The translations under genes were made by a program, and so were the position numbers. Shown here in pieces: positions 20,264-31,830 of a stretch of 64,000 nucleotides of DNA (positions within the stretch are counted from its first letter, which is position 1; every line of letters starts with the position of its first letter). Under the pieces are notes generated by a model, which worked only from the letters and a program-made list of their open reading frames with translations, was not told the DNA's origin and ran no database searches. The stretch comes from Phymatolithon calcareum. Its lineage: Eukaryota; Rhodophyta; Florideophyceae; Hapalidiales. The stretch lies in the NCBI GenBank assembly GCA_977006965.1, contig OZ345352.1, forward strand, positions 3,782,001 through 3,846,000, written 5' to 3'.

Positions 20264-21578
20264 AGCGTCGAGCATGTGCGATGTGCCCACAATGGAGCTT
20301 GAAAGAGTCTCAACGGAAATCTTTCTGGTGTCTACATTTAGAAATGAGGATCGCAAGCGACAGAACTTAGCGAATACCACAGCAACTGATGGCTCATACT
20401 CTGATTCACTGAGCAACGTCGGAATTGGGATTCGATTAGAGCGACCCATGCAGAATTTTCGAATTGCTTTGACGTGTCACATTGAAGGGCGCGGGGATTA
20501 CGAGTCAAGTAGAAATTCTCAATTAGCGTCACAGCGCACTGCGCTCCTTTTTTGATTAGAGTCATTCCAAGCAGAATATCAATCGCCTTTTTCAGCGCCT
20601 CATGGTCCCAAGACGCAGTCACCGCTATTTCATAAAGCATCAACGCTAGATGTCGATTACCTTTCGACACAGATTCTGCAAGACGGTCCGCGCGGGCTCG
20701 AAAATGTTCCTCAACCCGCTTGGGTGCTGACATTGATTCCTCGCCGTTCTCGCTAAACCCACGAACAACCTCCACGACCACAAGCGACGCGTGTTTCAGA
20801 GGCACGTATTTGGCAGCGGAATAGGAAACAGGTGCTGATTTCCGACATCGGAAATCAGAATATAGGGACTTGATGACAGAAGATTCTGCTTCAACTTCAA
20901 TGAGCTCTGCGCATCGTATCTCCGTAATATAATTTGAGCTTGACATCTCGTACAGAGATATCTCTGACCTGGTTGGTAGCCATCCTTCCCATATCTTCAT
21001 TTGTCCTGTTCCCGCTTTTGACGTATCAATCTCACGTATCCCAGATGACATTCTTCCCCTTGTTCGACAAACCGGCCAGGAACGGCATCCCTTCTTGACT
21101 TTCACGCTTTCTGATCCTGCCAATCGACCTTCAAAAGCTTCACGCCGCGCTTCCCAAACAAATCTTCCTCCAGAGAACTCGCCAACATGCAATTGTGACG
21201 TAATTCGTACCCGCGAACGGCTGTTTTCCCTCGAAAATCGAAACGACAGTCGTCTATCTTGTGGTCCACATGCAGCTCGGAAAACAAGTTCGCACTTCTC
21301 AATGTTGAATCCAGCCACATCTCTGCTGTTCTCACCAAGAGAAATGATGCAATCACGCCCTTGTGCGCAAGCTCTTTGTCCCCCGTCTTCCCCGGTCCCC
21401 TCAACTATGCGGATTGCAGGAAACGAAAGAACGCATATAATTATGGCCTCAATCTGGTTTGGCGACACTCCGTCCGCTGGTAGTCGAAGGTGCAAATGAT
21501 TTTGAAGCTCCCGTAACACCCGCATTTTCACAAAACGTTCTATGAGATTTTTCCTTCCTGCAATCGTCAAAAGAAGCT

Positions 21579-22143
21579 TTTTTTTGAGCAAAGTTTATTT
21601 AAAAGCCCTGCAGACTTCCGAAGATATAGGCAAGGCTTCCTCAGTTGCTACCAACCTTTGTGTAGCTTACGAAAACGCACCGCCAGAGGGGCGGGCGGAA
21701 AAACTTAGGATCTCAGATATCCCTTCTAAATTGCAGAACTCCTGGATTGTTCGCCGTAGACGACCCACGGTAGCGAGGCGTCATTGTGTGTTCATTGTAC
21801 CACATTTTGCACCTCGGTGATCAGTGCACCGAGCTCGTTTGACAGCTGATCCGATAGCATGTCGTAACCGCGCATGGCACGTGGCGCGGTACTCGCGTAA
21901 GTTCCCTGTTGATTAAGGGCGTTGACAGCGTCTCTATAGACGCTCTGCCGGCAGCGGCATACCGCTGGTATTTTAGGTATTCTCTGGAAACCGACTTCTT
22001 GCTCTGTGTTGCACGTCTTCTCCACTTCCGCCGCCGTGCTCGCTCCTCGGCGGTTTCCTCCGCGCAACGTATCCTCGCATAGGTATCACAAAGGCTTCTG
22101 CGTTGCTCATGCCAGTGCGCCTTCTTCCTGTTAAAGCAGTCTT
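21579..22143 (-). mobile_element. Short 5'-truncated poly(A) retrotransposon, with 15-bp target duplication
   Basis: The duplication TCGTCAAAAGAAGCT is at 21564-21578 and 22144-22158. The insert ends, on the minus strand, with GGGCTTTTAAATAAAC and poly(A), the signature of this RT family. Its coding remains (RRKWRRRATQSKKSV, later MLSDQLSNELGALITEVQN) are unlike the RT C-terminus, so it is a relative with a different 3' ORF. Excision in silico rejoins the Sel1 gene in frame. Confidence 0.88.
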
Positions 22144-22649
22144 TCGTCAAAAGAAGCTGCTCTAAGTTCTTGCTCGCGACAAATTCAAATCCTTTTGTTT
22201 TGCATACTCCCGCTTCCCAAACATCAGCTGATGTACCTTCGTTTTTTTCAACCCACATCGCCAGCGAGCTCCGTAGATTTTCCATACTACAGCCCACAAA
22301 CGACATCGATGTTTCAAAGTGCGAGAACTCTGGATGTACAGATGTAAGTCCTAACAGAAATCGCTGTCTTTCCAAGTTTTCATTTTCGCGGTCAACCTTA
22401 CAATAGAAAACTACTTAAATGAGAACGTAAGCGAAGAATTGTAGCGCAACGAAAAGTCTCTCAGCATCGGTTGGACAATCAACAGTGCGCAAAGTACATT
22501 TTCTCTTCACACTGAGCATTTATGATGCAAGGCTAGTTGTCTGTTCTCTAGCACATATGGCCATCCAATTGTCAATGTGAGCGCTATGGTCGGAGACCTG
22601 TCTGTTTCCCCACAGAGTACGTCCAAGTGTTCTTCAAAAGAAAGGTCCA

Positions 22650-22990
22650 GAAAGCAAGATATGAAAGACCGACGCACCACGATTAAATCCAAGTTGGTTC
22701 CCAAGATTCTTAAAAACGACAAGGCTAAGATGTCTAAGACTGATTTTTAACAGAGCTCCGTTGTGGAGGAAATCAATCCTCGGTGAGTATTTCGGACCCG
22801 GTGGCGATTTCAGTGGCATAACTGTTTTTAAGGGCTCTGTCACGTCCACAGGGATTCTTCTTTTAAGGGCTTCCTCTTTTTGTTCCCTAGTCCGTATCAG
22901 GTGCGAGACTCATTTACAGGGGATATTTGATGATTTTATTTTGAGAGCTCCCAAAGACTCACGTTGGAGTAACGGGGCAGCTCTGGCGAT
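22650..22990 (+). pseudogene. RT-family C-terminal fragment, plus strand
   Basis: One frame reads WFPRFLKTTRLRCLRLIF and then RAPLWRKSILGEYF, matching the minus-strand neighbour at 22996-23289 (TTRLKFLRLTFSGAPLWRKS). The two copies are convergent, tail to tail. No other part of the element is recognisable. Confidence 0.5.
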
Positions 22991-22995
22991 ATTCT

Positions 22996-24520
22996 CTAAG
23001 CTAAAGTCCTCTGGCTACTAAAAACGTTCTTGACTCGTAATTCTCTCCCAACAAGAGCCCCTGTGAGTCTCTTGCACTCAAACTCAAGTTCTGTACTCAT
23101 CTTCGACAACGCTAGAGTACGTTGTAAGGCGATTAGTTCGATGACCGCGGTAATCCCACAGTAGGCACCCAATACTGATTTTCTCCAAAGGGGTGCTCCG
23201 CTGAATGTCAACCTTAGGAACTTTAAACGAGTTGTTCTTTCTCTTATGTAAATAATGCCTGGCGGCTTGCCTTCAATAGGAATCTTCATTGAACTGCCTT
23301 CTTCTTCCTTTTCCCATAACTTACTTGTTTCTTCTCTCCTCCTCTTCTACGTGACAGATCCCTCCTGGGCTTTCTGAAGGTCTTGTCGCAAGTCTTCATA
23401 AATAGTGAGATATTAAATATCCTTCATTGCTTCCTTTATGTCCTCATCTCTTTCAAAGTACTCTTCTGTTTCTTCAAGGCGCTTTTTTGTCTTACCAGGC
23501 TTAATGCAAATCTTTCTGCTTAATGACGTCTCCTCATCTTCGGTAGTCCCAGTCGGCACAGAACTCGCATTCGGTCCCGGCGGTGTTCGGCATTTTTTCC
23601 GAGAACATTCTTCTTGAACAAGCCCTCTGCCGACTCGATTGCTGAGAGCAATCGACTTACCATTGGACTAACATGTAACGAATACTCCCATTTCGGGATA
23701 ATTAGCGACTTAAAGATCCGGATGCTTGTCTCCGGTTTAAATCCTCGAACATTCACTCCAGGCTCCTGAAGCTTTTTTATGCATCCTGCAGCATTTCGAA
23801 CTCTTGCTATGGCCGTGTCACCTGTACCACGCTTGTTATTCATGCTTACCTCAATATACGAGAGTCTCTTGGCTCGATGCAGTTCTCGCCCCGCCAAATA
23901 AAAAGTGTGCTTCTGAAGCCCTTTGTATTTAAAAACTTCGCTTTTCCATGGTTTTGTGTTCCATTTCATGCCATTTTCTCTTGCCCAAATGGTCGCTATA
24001 TCAAGAAGTTTCTGCATTCCATGTCCTGTCTTCCCTTGAAGCTGAACATTATCTGCGAACAATTGCACTGGGCTGTCTGAGACGTTTCCGTCTGTATTGG
24101 AGACGGCTTCTGCGAATGTGTCCATGAATAAATTGTATAGGCATGGACTAAGAGGTGAACCTTGAGGCACTCCTCGGTCGATGATACACCACGTTTCTGT
24201 CTCGTCTGCAGCACATGTGACATGACGAGGGTTTTAACAGGTACGCAACCATCCTTGTTATCTCCTCAGCAAGTTTCTCCGTCAGCCTCTTCTTGAGGAT
24301 ATCCCTTGGCACACTATCGTATACCGCGGATAACCTATCTACAGTCTTCTTTCGGAGTCCCTAGCATGGAGTCGCTTTTTGAGAACTCTTGCCAACTGCT
24401 TCCGAAGCTCGTCTTCTTGTATTCAGTACAGGCCTTCTTCAATATACACTCGATGAGATTCTTCCTGAAGAGAAAATAGTGTTTTCTCTGTTCCCAGTCT
24501 ATCTTCTTTGACTTCATAGA
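22996..24520 (-). pseudogene. RT retrotransposon relic with altered active site
   Basis: The minus strand preserves RT pieces: VYDSVPRDILKKRL (about 24330-24290), VPQGSPLSPCLYNLFMDTF (start of the open frame at 24170), the active-site box LFADNVQL, and PKWEYSLHVSPM. A C-terminal piece (GAPLWRKSVLGAY) lies at 22996-23289. The catalytic FADD is FADN, so the polymerase would be inactive. Frameshifts separate the pieces. Confidence 0.7.
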
Positions 24521-24529
24521 CTGAGAAGT

Positions 24530-25915
24530 TGCGCTCCAGTGACTTCGTGCGCTGTCCGACTTTGTTTCCGAATTTATCCTCCGTCAGTGTTCTAGACACT
24601 TGTGGGCTTCACTTGACGCTCTTTGTTTCAGTCATCTTTTTTCTTTTGTGTCACGCTGTGGCCACTGGTACGCCTCTTGTGACACTCCGCTTTCCATCCC
24701 TCCGTCCCATTTCTCAGTTCGCTCTACCCTTTCACCTCTCCATGCCATTCACTCTTTGATCTCTTGTGCCCTTCTTGCCACTCCTTATCCCCCTTGAGCC
24801 AAAAAAGAACCATGCTCCTATCCTTTGTCTGAAAAACTCAGTCCTCAAATTTACCGTCCTTCTCCGTCGCCCCTCTATCACCGTGTTCTGTATTCTTACC
24901 TTCCGTTAACACTTGTTCGCCAATCTTTTGAGTCTTATGACCTGCCCTACCCAGCGTGCCACTTTCATGTTCTTGCTCCGCTTCATGTTTCATTGTGCTG
25001 CTCTCGATTATCCCCACATTTCGCTCCATACCCTGCTCATCCACCACACTTCTTATTACTCGCATGGTATGCACCACCGCTCTCGTTGCTCCTCTGTCCG
25101 CCCCTGTTGCACTCCACGTTTTTCTTATTCACTCTTTTCGTCACTCTGCGCTTCCTCCTTTCGTCACTTGGACCATTCCATTGCCATCTGTACGAACTTC
25201 GTTCCACTTCCTTTTTAACTTTTCCTCCCCTTGTGTCACTCACATTGTATCTCTTGTGCCCACCATGCTCGTCCCCTTTTTCCACTTTGTTCTTCTTGTA
25301 ACATGGCTTCTACCCCTTGTGCGCTTTGTGTCACTCCTTTTTTATGCCTTTTGACCTTGTCTTAACCCCTCTTGTACTTCCTGTGCCCTTCTTTTCGTTG
25401 CTCTTTTACTCTATTTGTCTTCGTTTTCTGCTTGCGCAGCCTTTAGTCGCTCCTTTTTCCCTTAGTACGCCCGTTGCGTTACTATACTTCTACTCCTTGC
25501 GCCCTTCTGTCACTCTCCATTCTCCTCTTGTGCCGTTCTTAGAACTTCTCTCACAAACGTTAAGCCCACTCATTTCACCTTTATGTCACTCCCATTTGAC
25601 GCCTTTCTCTCCCTTGTGCCGTTCCTCCTTCTTTCGACTTCATTCTCCGCCACTTTTTACCCCTTTTCCTCTTACTGCGCTCCTTGTCACGCCCCATTCT
25701 ATCTTTGTGCCATTCGTATCACTCATTTTTAGACCTTGTACCACACCTCATTTTCCCCTTGCGCCCTTTCTTTTTTTCCTTTGCCTCTGATACGGCCCTT
25801 ATGGAAGTCCCCGTTTACACCTTCCGCCTCCGGTACTCCTCTTGCTCCACCCACCTCTTACCCTTTGCGACCCATGCCTCAGGTACGCCTCTTCTCTCAC
25901 TCCCCTTCTACACAT
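24530..25915 (+). repeat. 1.4-kb pyrimidine-rich degenerate minisatellite
   Basis: The plus strand is strongly C+T biased over about 1.4 kb. It is built from diverged repeats of a CTTGTGCC...TCACTCC...TTT theme, recurring roughly every 35-60 bases (for example near 24765, 25250, 25310, 25525, 25610 and 25750). The bias creates long stop-free frames on both strands that are not genes. It ends abruptly near the GT/AC-rich stretch at 25915. Confidence 0.7.
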
Positions 25916-26118
25916 GTGTACGCGTGTACTTGCGGACCTTATGTCACATCAAAAACTGTATTTTCGAGTGATCCCTCACGTCAGTGCGCATCCACCCTGT
26001 TGAACCGTATCTTGTTAGTGCAAATAGCCAATAAATCTCCGCACAAAACGTAGATGTAAAAATGTAACCAATGAGAATCTATCCTCCTCCCAAAATTTTT
26101 TCCGCGGCTCCTCCTCCC

Positions 26119-26170
26119 AAAACAAACAAACAAACAAACACACAGACAGACACACACACACAAACAGACA
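26119..26170. repeat. Compound microsatellite (AAAC)n(CAGA)n(CA)n
   Basis: Perfect AAAC units (26120-26140) are followed by CAGACAGA and a CA run. It is a simple repeat only. Confidence 0.95.
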
Positions 26171-26179
26171 CTTGCTTTA

Positions 26180-27930
26180 GTATAAGGGGACGCAAGAAAT
26201 ATGAACCAAAGTCAATCGTTTTAAAAAGTTTTTAAATTTACCTCATGTGCGCGCGACATCCATTCCGAGAGGTATGAAAACGCTCATTTTCGCATAGCAA
26301 TACGGCTGCACTTGGGCGCTGTTCTACGGGTCAAATGGGATTTATGGCCGTACTATCTTGCCTAATCTCGTTGTTCATTTCAATTGTCGTTCTAAGAACA
26401 CTAAACTCGTACGTTACAAAATTCTACACTATGAAAGAACATGACTGCAAATGTATGAAAATGACTCATTTTTGGCGGTTTAGGGAGTTTTAAGAGCTGA
26501 TAAGATATAATGAATTGGCCTAAATGTATTGCTTTTGTTGTTCATGTATAGACTGTTTTATATTCATGCGACAAGCATTGTTTTTGGTTCTGTTATTGGT
26601 CAAATTAGTCATAGAAAAGGCTGCGAAATTTCTCCTCCGGACTCAAAACTAGCGCACAAACATTTTTTCATTTCATATCAGTCTGAACGTACTGCAGAAT
26701 CGAGCACACGACAGAGAAGTCTGATTTCCGCGATACTCAATATCACATTGGTTCTAGGGCCACGGAGAGTCACTGTGAAGTTGAATAAAAGTATTTCATG
26801 TTTTAGGAATGAGTTACAAATTACTGTCGCCGTTCCGCAGACAAGCGAGACGAAGCGTTTAATGTAATACTCCTGTGGGTCTATACAACTTCAGAGGACA
26901 GCAGTATACAACGAAACGTCTGTCCAAAAGAAGTGCAAGTACGAGCTCGCCACTAATGCCTTGCGCGACATATTTGCTTCACAACGCGACAAGCGGCTCT
27001 ACGGAAAACTGCTGCAGCCGTCTGTTATCAAGAAGTTTGATTCTGTCTTCGAAGATATCCCAGTGAGAACTTGATGGAAAACGGTCCGCGAGATGCGCCA
27101 AGAATCTGACATGGTTAATCACATGAATACAAGACGCTATGTGGGTATATTATTTCTGTCATTGTTTTCCATTTTTACAATGTTTTTCTAACTCTGGTTT
27201 CAGTGAGTGCGGCGGGTGGGATAACATCAGCATTATTGAAGCGTACCATGACCGACAGTCTTAATTGCATGTGCACACCTGCCCTTCTTGCCGCGCCGTC
27301 GCAGAAATCGTCTGATTTCGCTACGGCTGACACAAGCGATGACGACGGCGATTCTAACAACGACTTCGGTGATCTATTGACGAAAATGACCTGACGTTCC
27401 GCTCTCTTCACATAATAGGACAGTAGGAGGCCTAGAATAAGGACAAGCGTCTCTCTTTAGCGATTAAAATGTCCTTTAGGCTCTTCAGTCGTAAGAGGGA
27501 TACGACGTCCGTGTCGTTAGGGGTGGTCGTGTCCATTAGGATACAGTCTTCTGGCTGGAGACAATCGCGCACATGCTCTACTTGCACTGGTCGTGTCTGG
27601 CTTCCGAATCTTTTTCCTTTTCAAATCGTCCTCGTCATATTTCTTTCCGCTCGTTACTTCAGCGTTTTCGCTCTTCAAATTACCAAGCTTTCGTCTCTGT
27701 GTTCCACCCGAAACTTCCGATCAAAGTAAACATAAGCTGATCTTGTCAAGTGACACATGTCCTAACTCTCGTGACCAAAAGGCAAATAGGTTGTGCTCTG
27801 CATAACATTGCAGGTCCCCGAATCTAACTATTTGCCGAGAAAGAGGTCGCTCCCGCTTCTAGAACCGCGTAATAGCACATTTAAGAAATATAATTTGTGT
27901 TACCAACCATCTCCAACTCTGAGCTGCTTC
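26180..27930. other. AT-rich intergenic, no recognised gene
   Basis: Only short ORFs are present (for example 26529-26867 and 27203-27394, the latter ending in an acidic DTSDDDGDSNNDFGD tail). None resembles a family I recognise. A short direct similarity between GTCGTAAGAGG and GTCGTTAGGGG near 27490-27525 is the only internal repetition seen. Confidence 0.4.
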
Positions 27931-27939
27931 AGTCATATA

Positions 27940-28170
27940 ATTAAGGTCGATGGAAAATGTATTATCGGTGTTTTCCGCTCCTTCCTGCTATTTGCATTTC
28001 ATCCGATGCAATAGTACCGAAAATCGGCAATGTCTAAAGATTGGATGATTTCTTGTCTGCGTTCACGTACACAATTAATCACGTGGAAGGCGAGCGAAAC
28101 GCTATACCTGATATTATGTCGCAGTGGCTGCCTGGCTACAGAGGTAATAAACTGATGAACAGCAGGGTTT
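27940..28170 (+). pseudogene. Ty3/gypsy RNase H tail, relic
   Basis: Across two frames the sequence reads FAFHPMQ and then AFTYTINHVEGERNAIPDIM and SQWLPGY. This matches the end of the gypsy RT-linked RNase H (I-x-H-V-x-GE-x-N-x-x-AD-x-x-S-x-W). The ancestral AD is PD and frames shift within 100 bases. It is not part of the intact element at 31.7 kb, whose equivalent region reads differently. Confidence 0.55.
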
Positions 28171-28305
28171 CTGAAATATTAATGGAAAGCGATATCTTGA
28201 AATCATCCTTTCACCGAAGATTTTATGTGGCCAGCAACACGAATGATTTTTGAAGAAGTTGACGAAATGGCCAGAAAAGTTGGGAATTTTCCTAAATTGG
28301 CACAC

Positions 28306-30818
28306 CTAGTGTCTATTTCATTGAAATTTTCCCTCAATTGAGGGAATGAGATTTATATAATTTTTGCACACACATCTACTCACTATCGGTCGCATTGAAT
28401 GCGTCCAGCTCATGGATATCTTCAACATGCTTAGCGAAACAGTTCCTACCAGTAGAAGTACCGCAAAGATATAGTGCTGCACCGTCGAGCCTATTACATG
28501 ATGAGCACACAAGAGTTGTCTTCTTGACTTTGCACACTCTGCAGTTGTTTTGCACAGCAAAAGTAGTCATCATGCCATTCGCGGTTTTCCTTTTCTTTAT
28601 CGTCGGCGTTAAGTGGGTTCCAACACCACTCCCAGAGGCTAGTGAACGTTCAGGAGTAACTGAACGTCGACGCGTATTGCACGCATCGAAGGAGTTATCG
28701 ATAAGTTGCTGAGCCAGTACTTCATAATGTCTTCGCTGCGTTATGTGATCCTGCGATTCTGGATGAGCACCAGAGAACAGAAGCCAGCTATCAACCACGC
28801 AGAATGACAGAAGTGATGTGCTCACTCGCAATGACCAGTCGTGGGTGCGTACTTTCTTCTCCATGTCCAAACTATCTTGTCGACATAGATTGTGCCTGTC
28901 GATTTGCGGGCACGCAGAGTAATATGTCTCGCATACTTCAGGCTGGGGCACGGAGAATTCCACACGAGAAGGTCCATTGTCAAGCTGACGCCAGCGAATA
29001 GGATTGTACGGCTTTCCTTCCATGGTCGTAGAGGTTGTCGAAATAAAATATCGCCGTTCTCTGTCAACCCACATAGCCGCCATCATGGAAGGCTCACCAT
29101 TCAACGATTTTCGAACCATAGAGACACATTCGCCCCTTTCCGAAAGCTCCATTCTTGACAGATAATCCATGGGATACTTTTTCGTCGCCGTTTTGATGAC
29201 TCAAATGAACTTTAGAACCAAACGGAGAAGCATCTCGGCAGATCTAACGCTCGCAAAGTATGAATCCGCACATACAATGCGCCTTGCCACAAGACGTCGC
29301 AGAACTGCTGTACCATGTTCCGTTTCGCTTTCGAAATCTTTTAGCTTCTCGTCTTCTGCAATTGTCATCAGCTCGAGATGTAGCGTAGTACCACTTCTTC
29401 CACAAGCCGAGTTCTGTATCTCGCAGCCGTTTTGCGGCTTTCGGTCAATGGCGATGTACTGAGGTAGGCCAATTTCGATCCAATGACCTCCGTTACCGTA
29501 CCGTCGAGATATAAACTCATCGACGCGAATACGATCAAACGGAGACACAGCGCGCTTTCTGTGGTCATTAATAGTATCGACAAAATTTTGAACGAGCGTC
29601 CAGCGGTACTGCGCAAACGACATAGTACCCTTTTCACTTGGTTGCATGCTGAACGTAATGCATCGCGTATATTTGGCGAACCTGTCTCTGGTCATCCCAG
29701 TGCTTGAAAATGAAGGAGCGGGGATGTACTTGTTCGGCCTCGTAGTCTTCCATAAATCGCTCTTAGCCCCGAACTCCAACCTTGTCATGAGGATGAGCAC
29801 GCCGAAAAACTTAAGAAGCTCTGAAACTGTAGTCTCTTTTCGTCCAATCCTTCTCAGCTTAGCGGACGTCCAAGAAGCAATTTTTTGCAGGTGTACTTGA
29901 GGAAACATGGAGAAGAATCAATCGTACGGAGTATGGAGCCCAATGCCAGCATTTTCGGATAAGTAGTCTCCGTTGACAGTGCGAACTCTCCAGAACTGAC
30001 GGGGAACCTTTCCCCCAATCGGGCATAGCACCTTCCTCTCATACCATGCCACGCCATGAGCAACAGTATTCGGCTTGCGGTCGGGTGTGAGGACATCAAG
30101 CTCCTCTTGTGACGCTTGATCCCAAGAGCCTTGCAACGCGTAGGCGAGAGAGCCAGTGCGAGGTCGTTCAACGCTTCTGAGAGTTTCTTCCGAGCTTTTG
30201 AGGCCTTTTGAAGAGCTTTTGGTTGCCACTGGAGTCATTGAGCTGGCGTTTCGCGATGAAGATTGGCGCAGGTGAGCACTGTAAGCGGACCTTGGCGTTG
30301 ACGCTTTGGCGCTGCTGGTTCGGTTCAAGCTGCTGAGCGACTGAAATATCATCGTCAGCGCTCCCTGCCTTGATGTTAACAATCTTAACTGTCGAAATCT
30401 TAGTCTTCATCACCGGTTGCCAAACTAGCACCCATTTCACGCGAAGTTAATTTCGTCCACAAGTACCTCTTGAACTGTGCCGCTCACCTTTTTCGACTTG
30501 GACAAGGCCCCATATAGTCTGCAGCACTCTGCAAGACTGGTTACAGACGTTGCTTTTGAGTGTACGGGTGCACCGACCACTCGGCGCGGGTCTTTTTCTC
30601 GTCGCATGGTGGATGTGATTCTTGTAATTGACCAGCACATTTTCGTTTCCAGAGCCGAGCGAAGCTTTTATATCCTATTAGTTCCGGTACTCCTCACGCA
30701 GAGCACGACCACGCCTTACTAAATGTGGCGCGAATGACCCGTTCCGCATTCTTTTTACAAACGTTTTTGAGCATTTAATACGCCCTTCAATTGAGGGGGT
30801 TCGTCAAATAGACACTAG
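28306..30818 (-). mobile_element. piggyBac-like DNA transposon, nearly complete
   Basis: Both ends read CTAGTGTCTATTT in inverted orientation (28306-28318 and 30806-30818), with a second conserved inverted block CCCTCAATTGA about 20 bases inside. The outer CTAG on each side could be a palindromic 4-bp target site in the way TTAA is for classical piggyBac. The length of about 2.5 kb is normal for the superfamily. The single gene inside is the transposase on the minus strand. Confidence 0.75.
28376..30640 (-). pseudogene. piggyBac-like transposase with two in-frame TGA codons
   Basis: From 30382 to 28376 one frame runs through the whole transposase with only two interruptions, both TGA (in PYD-stop-FFS near 29918 and in LKFI-stop-VIK near 29201). 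It contains FDRIRVDEFISRRYG and VCADSYFASV, which fit the first two piggyBac catalytic aspartates, IGLPQYIAIDRKPQNGCEIQ, and CPQIDRHNLCRQD, which fits the region of the third. A C-terminal cysteine/histidine finger (CRVCKVKKTTLVCSSC ... HVEDIH) follows, as is usual. The N-terminal part (GTVQEVLVDEIN at 30640-30437, then KWVLVWQP and NIKAG) is in other frames, so at least two frameshifts precede it. It is inactive as it stands unless TGA is read through, for which there is no support in neighbouring genes. Confidence 0.78.
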
Positions 30819-31700
30819 AATAACCTACTACTCACTCCTAGCCCAGAGTAATTTCGTACTGCCTTTTAGTGGGCATTATAATGCGCCCCTCATCGAGAAT
30901 TTTTCACTGCACGTTACCCACTCATCTCTGTGCACCTCCGGGAGATTTTAGTACAATAAAACACAGCACCGAACAAAACACAATAGTGGAGACACTCACC
31001 GTCTTCACGGGCACACGCTTCCGAATAAACGAACCTGTACAGACGACTTTACTGCGCAGAGTGCCCTCTGGTGTGCCTCCTCAATACGACGCACTACCAA
31101 CGCGTATGTTACAGTACTCTCTATAGCCAAATCTAATTCTCATCCATTTCTGCGTGCAATCTATACGACGAATTTGAAAACGCACTGATCTGTGTTGTTC
31201 CTAGCGAAGAGGTACAATTCTATGAGACAGTAAGCAGCGACTAGTGCACAACATGCTTTGAAGAGCACTAGGGGCCATGTATCTACGTTTTCGCTACACT
31301 TTTCTACGCTTCAAGTTGCTTGGCGCATCATCACGTTGCGTTCGGCCCGTGGAATAAGCACTGGTTCGGAGACGCATGGCTATTAAGAACGTGGCCAAGC
31401 AATATGAGGGCAGTATCACGCGTGTTGCAGTCACCGATGACCAGCAAACACAGGATGATTTGGTGCTGATTGGTCTTGTCGCTAAGCCGGGCTGCAAGCC
31501 AAGAAACCCTATTTTCGTCCGAAATGAGGGCCTGTCGTCAGGGGTAGTGCCAATTCCATTGCTCGACAGTGCTGTTTGTCGCGCAATTAAACAATTCAAT
31601 TGCTCACTACGGTTAGCCAGCAATTCGGATTGCAATTTGAATACTTCCCGCAATAGTCAAGTTAATTGTTTATTCATGCCTCTTCTCCTAGGCATAAGCG
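30819..31700. other. Flank of the LTR element, no clear gene
   Basis: No ORF here has a recognised domain. The sequence just before 31703 would be the pre-insertion neighbour of 37498, where a minus-strand zinc-finger/hAT-like relic ends. I could not follow that relic convincingly into this region. Confidence 0.35.
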
Positions 31701-31830
31701 CACCCCATGTAACAAACGCATACAGCTGTATGATATACTCACGTATTTCTGTATTGTAGGGAGCTGTAATTTGTAATGTACTGTAAGTTGATCGAAAATG
31801 CTCTAGATCTATTTTTATATTGATCCTTTT

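Larger units (their letters stand above)
15481..22413 (-). pseudogene. Sel1-repeat gene broken by nested retrotransposons
   Basis: One minus-strand gene is spread over four pieces: 22413-22144, 21578-20264, 18986-18356 and 16026-15481. The N-terminal 400 or so residues are unrecognised (NLEQLLLT joins in frame to IAGRKNLIERF across the first insertion). Sel1-like tandem helical repeats follow: RGAYLFILGKLLSDG, then AMNNLALLLENGAEG..., AMNNLASLLANGTAGVPA..., and the C-terminal piece GVPANPVRSVEIYSQATEKG to ARSKIKMSVAD and a stop. Sel1 repeats form solenoid scaffolds for protein interactions. Beyond the insertions there are frameshifts near 20450, 18940 and 18690, so the gene is dead. No Met starts the open frame at 22413, so the 5' end is also uncertain. 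Confidence 0.78.

Noticed and set aside
24825-25971. Several long overlapping ORFs on both strands
   Set aside because: They lie in the pyrimidine-rich minisatellite, where stop codons are depleted by composition; the peptides are low-complexity Leu/Pro/Ser/Phe strings.
29201-29920. TGA read-through or a variant genetic code, suggested by two in-frame TGA codons in the piggyBac transposase
   Set aside because: Other frames in the window use TGA as a normal stop (for example PAN copy 2 at 8855), and the same transposase also has frameshifts, so decay is the simpler reading.
31294-31653. Minus-strand 119-codon ORF next to the LTR element
   Set aside because: It has no recognised domain, and I could not join it to the zinc-finger relic across the insertion site.
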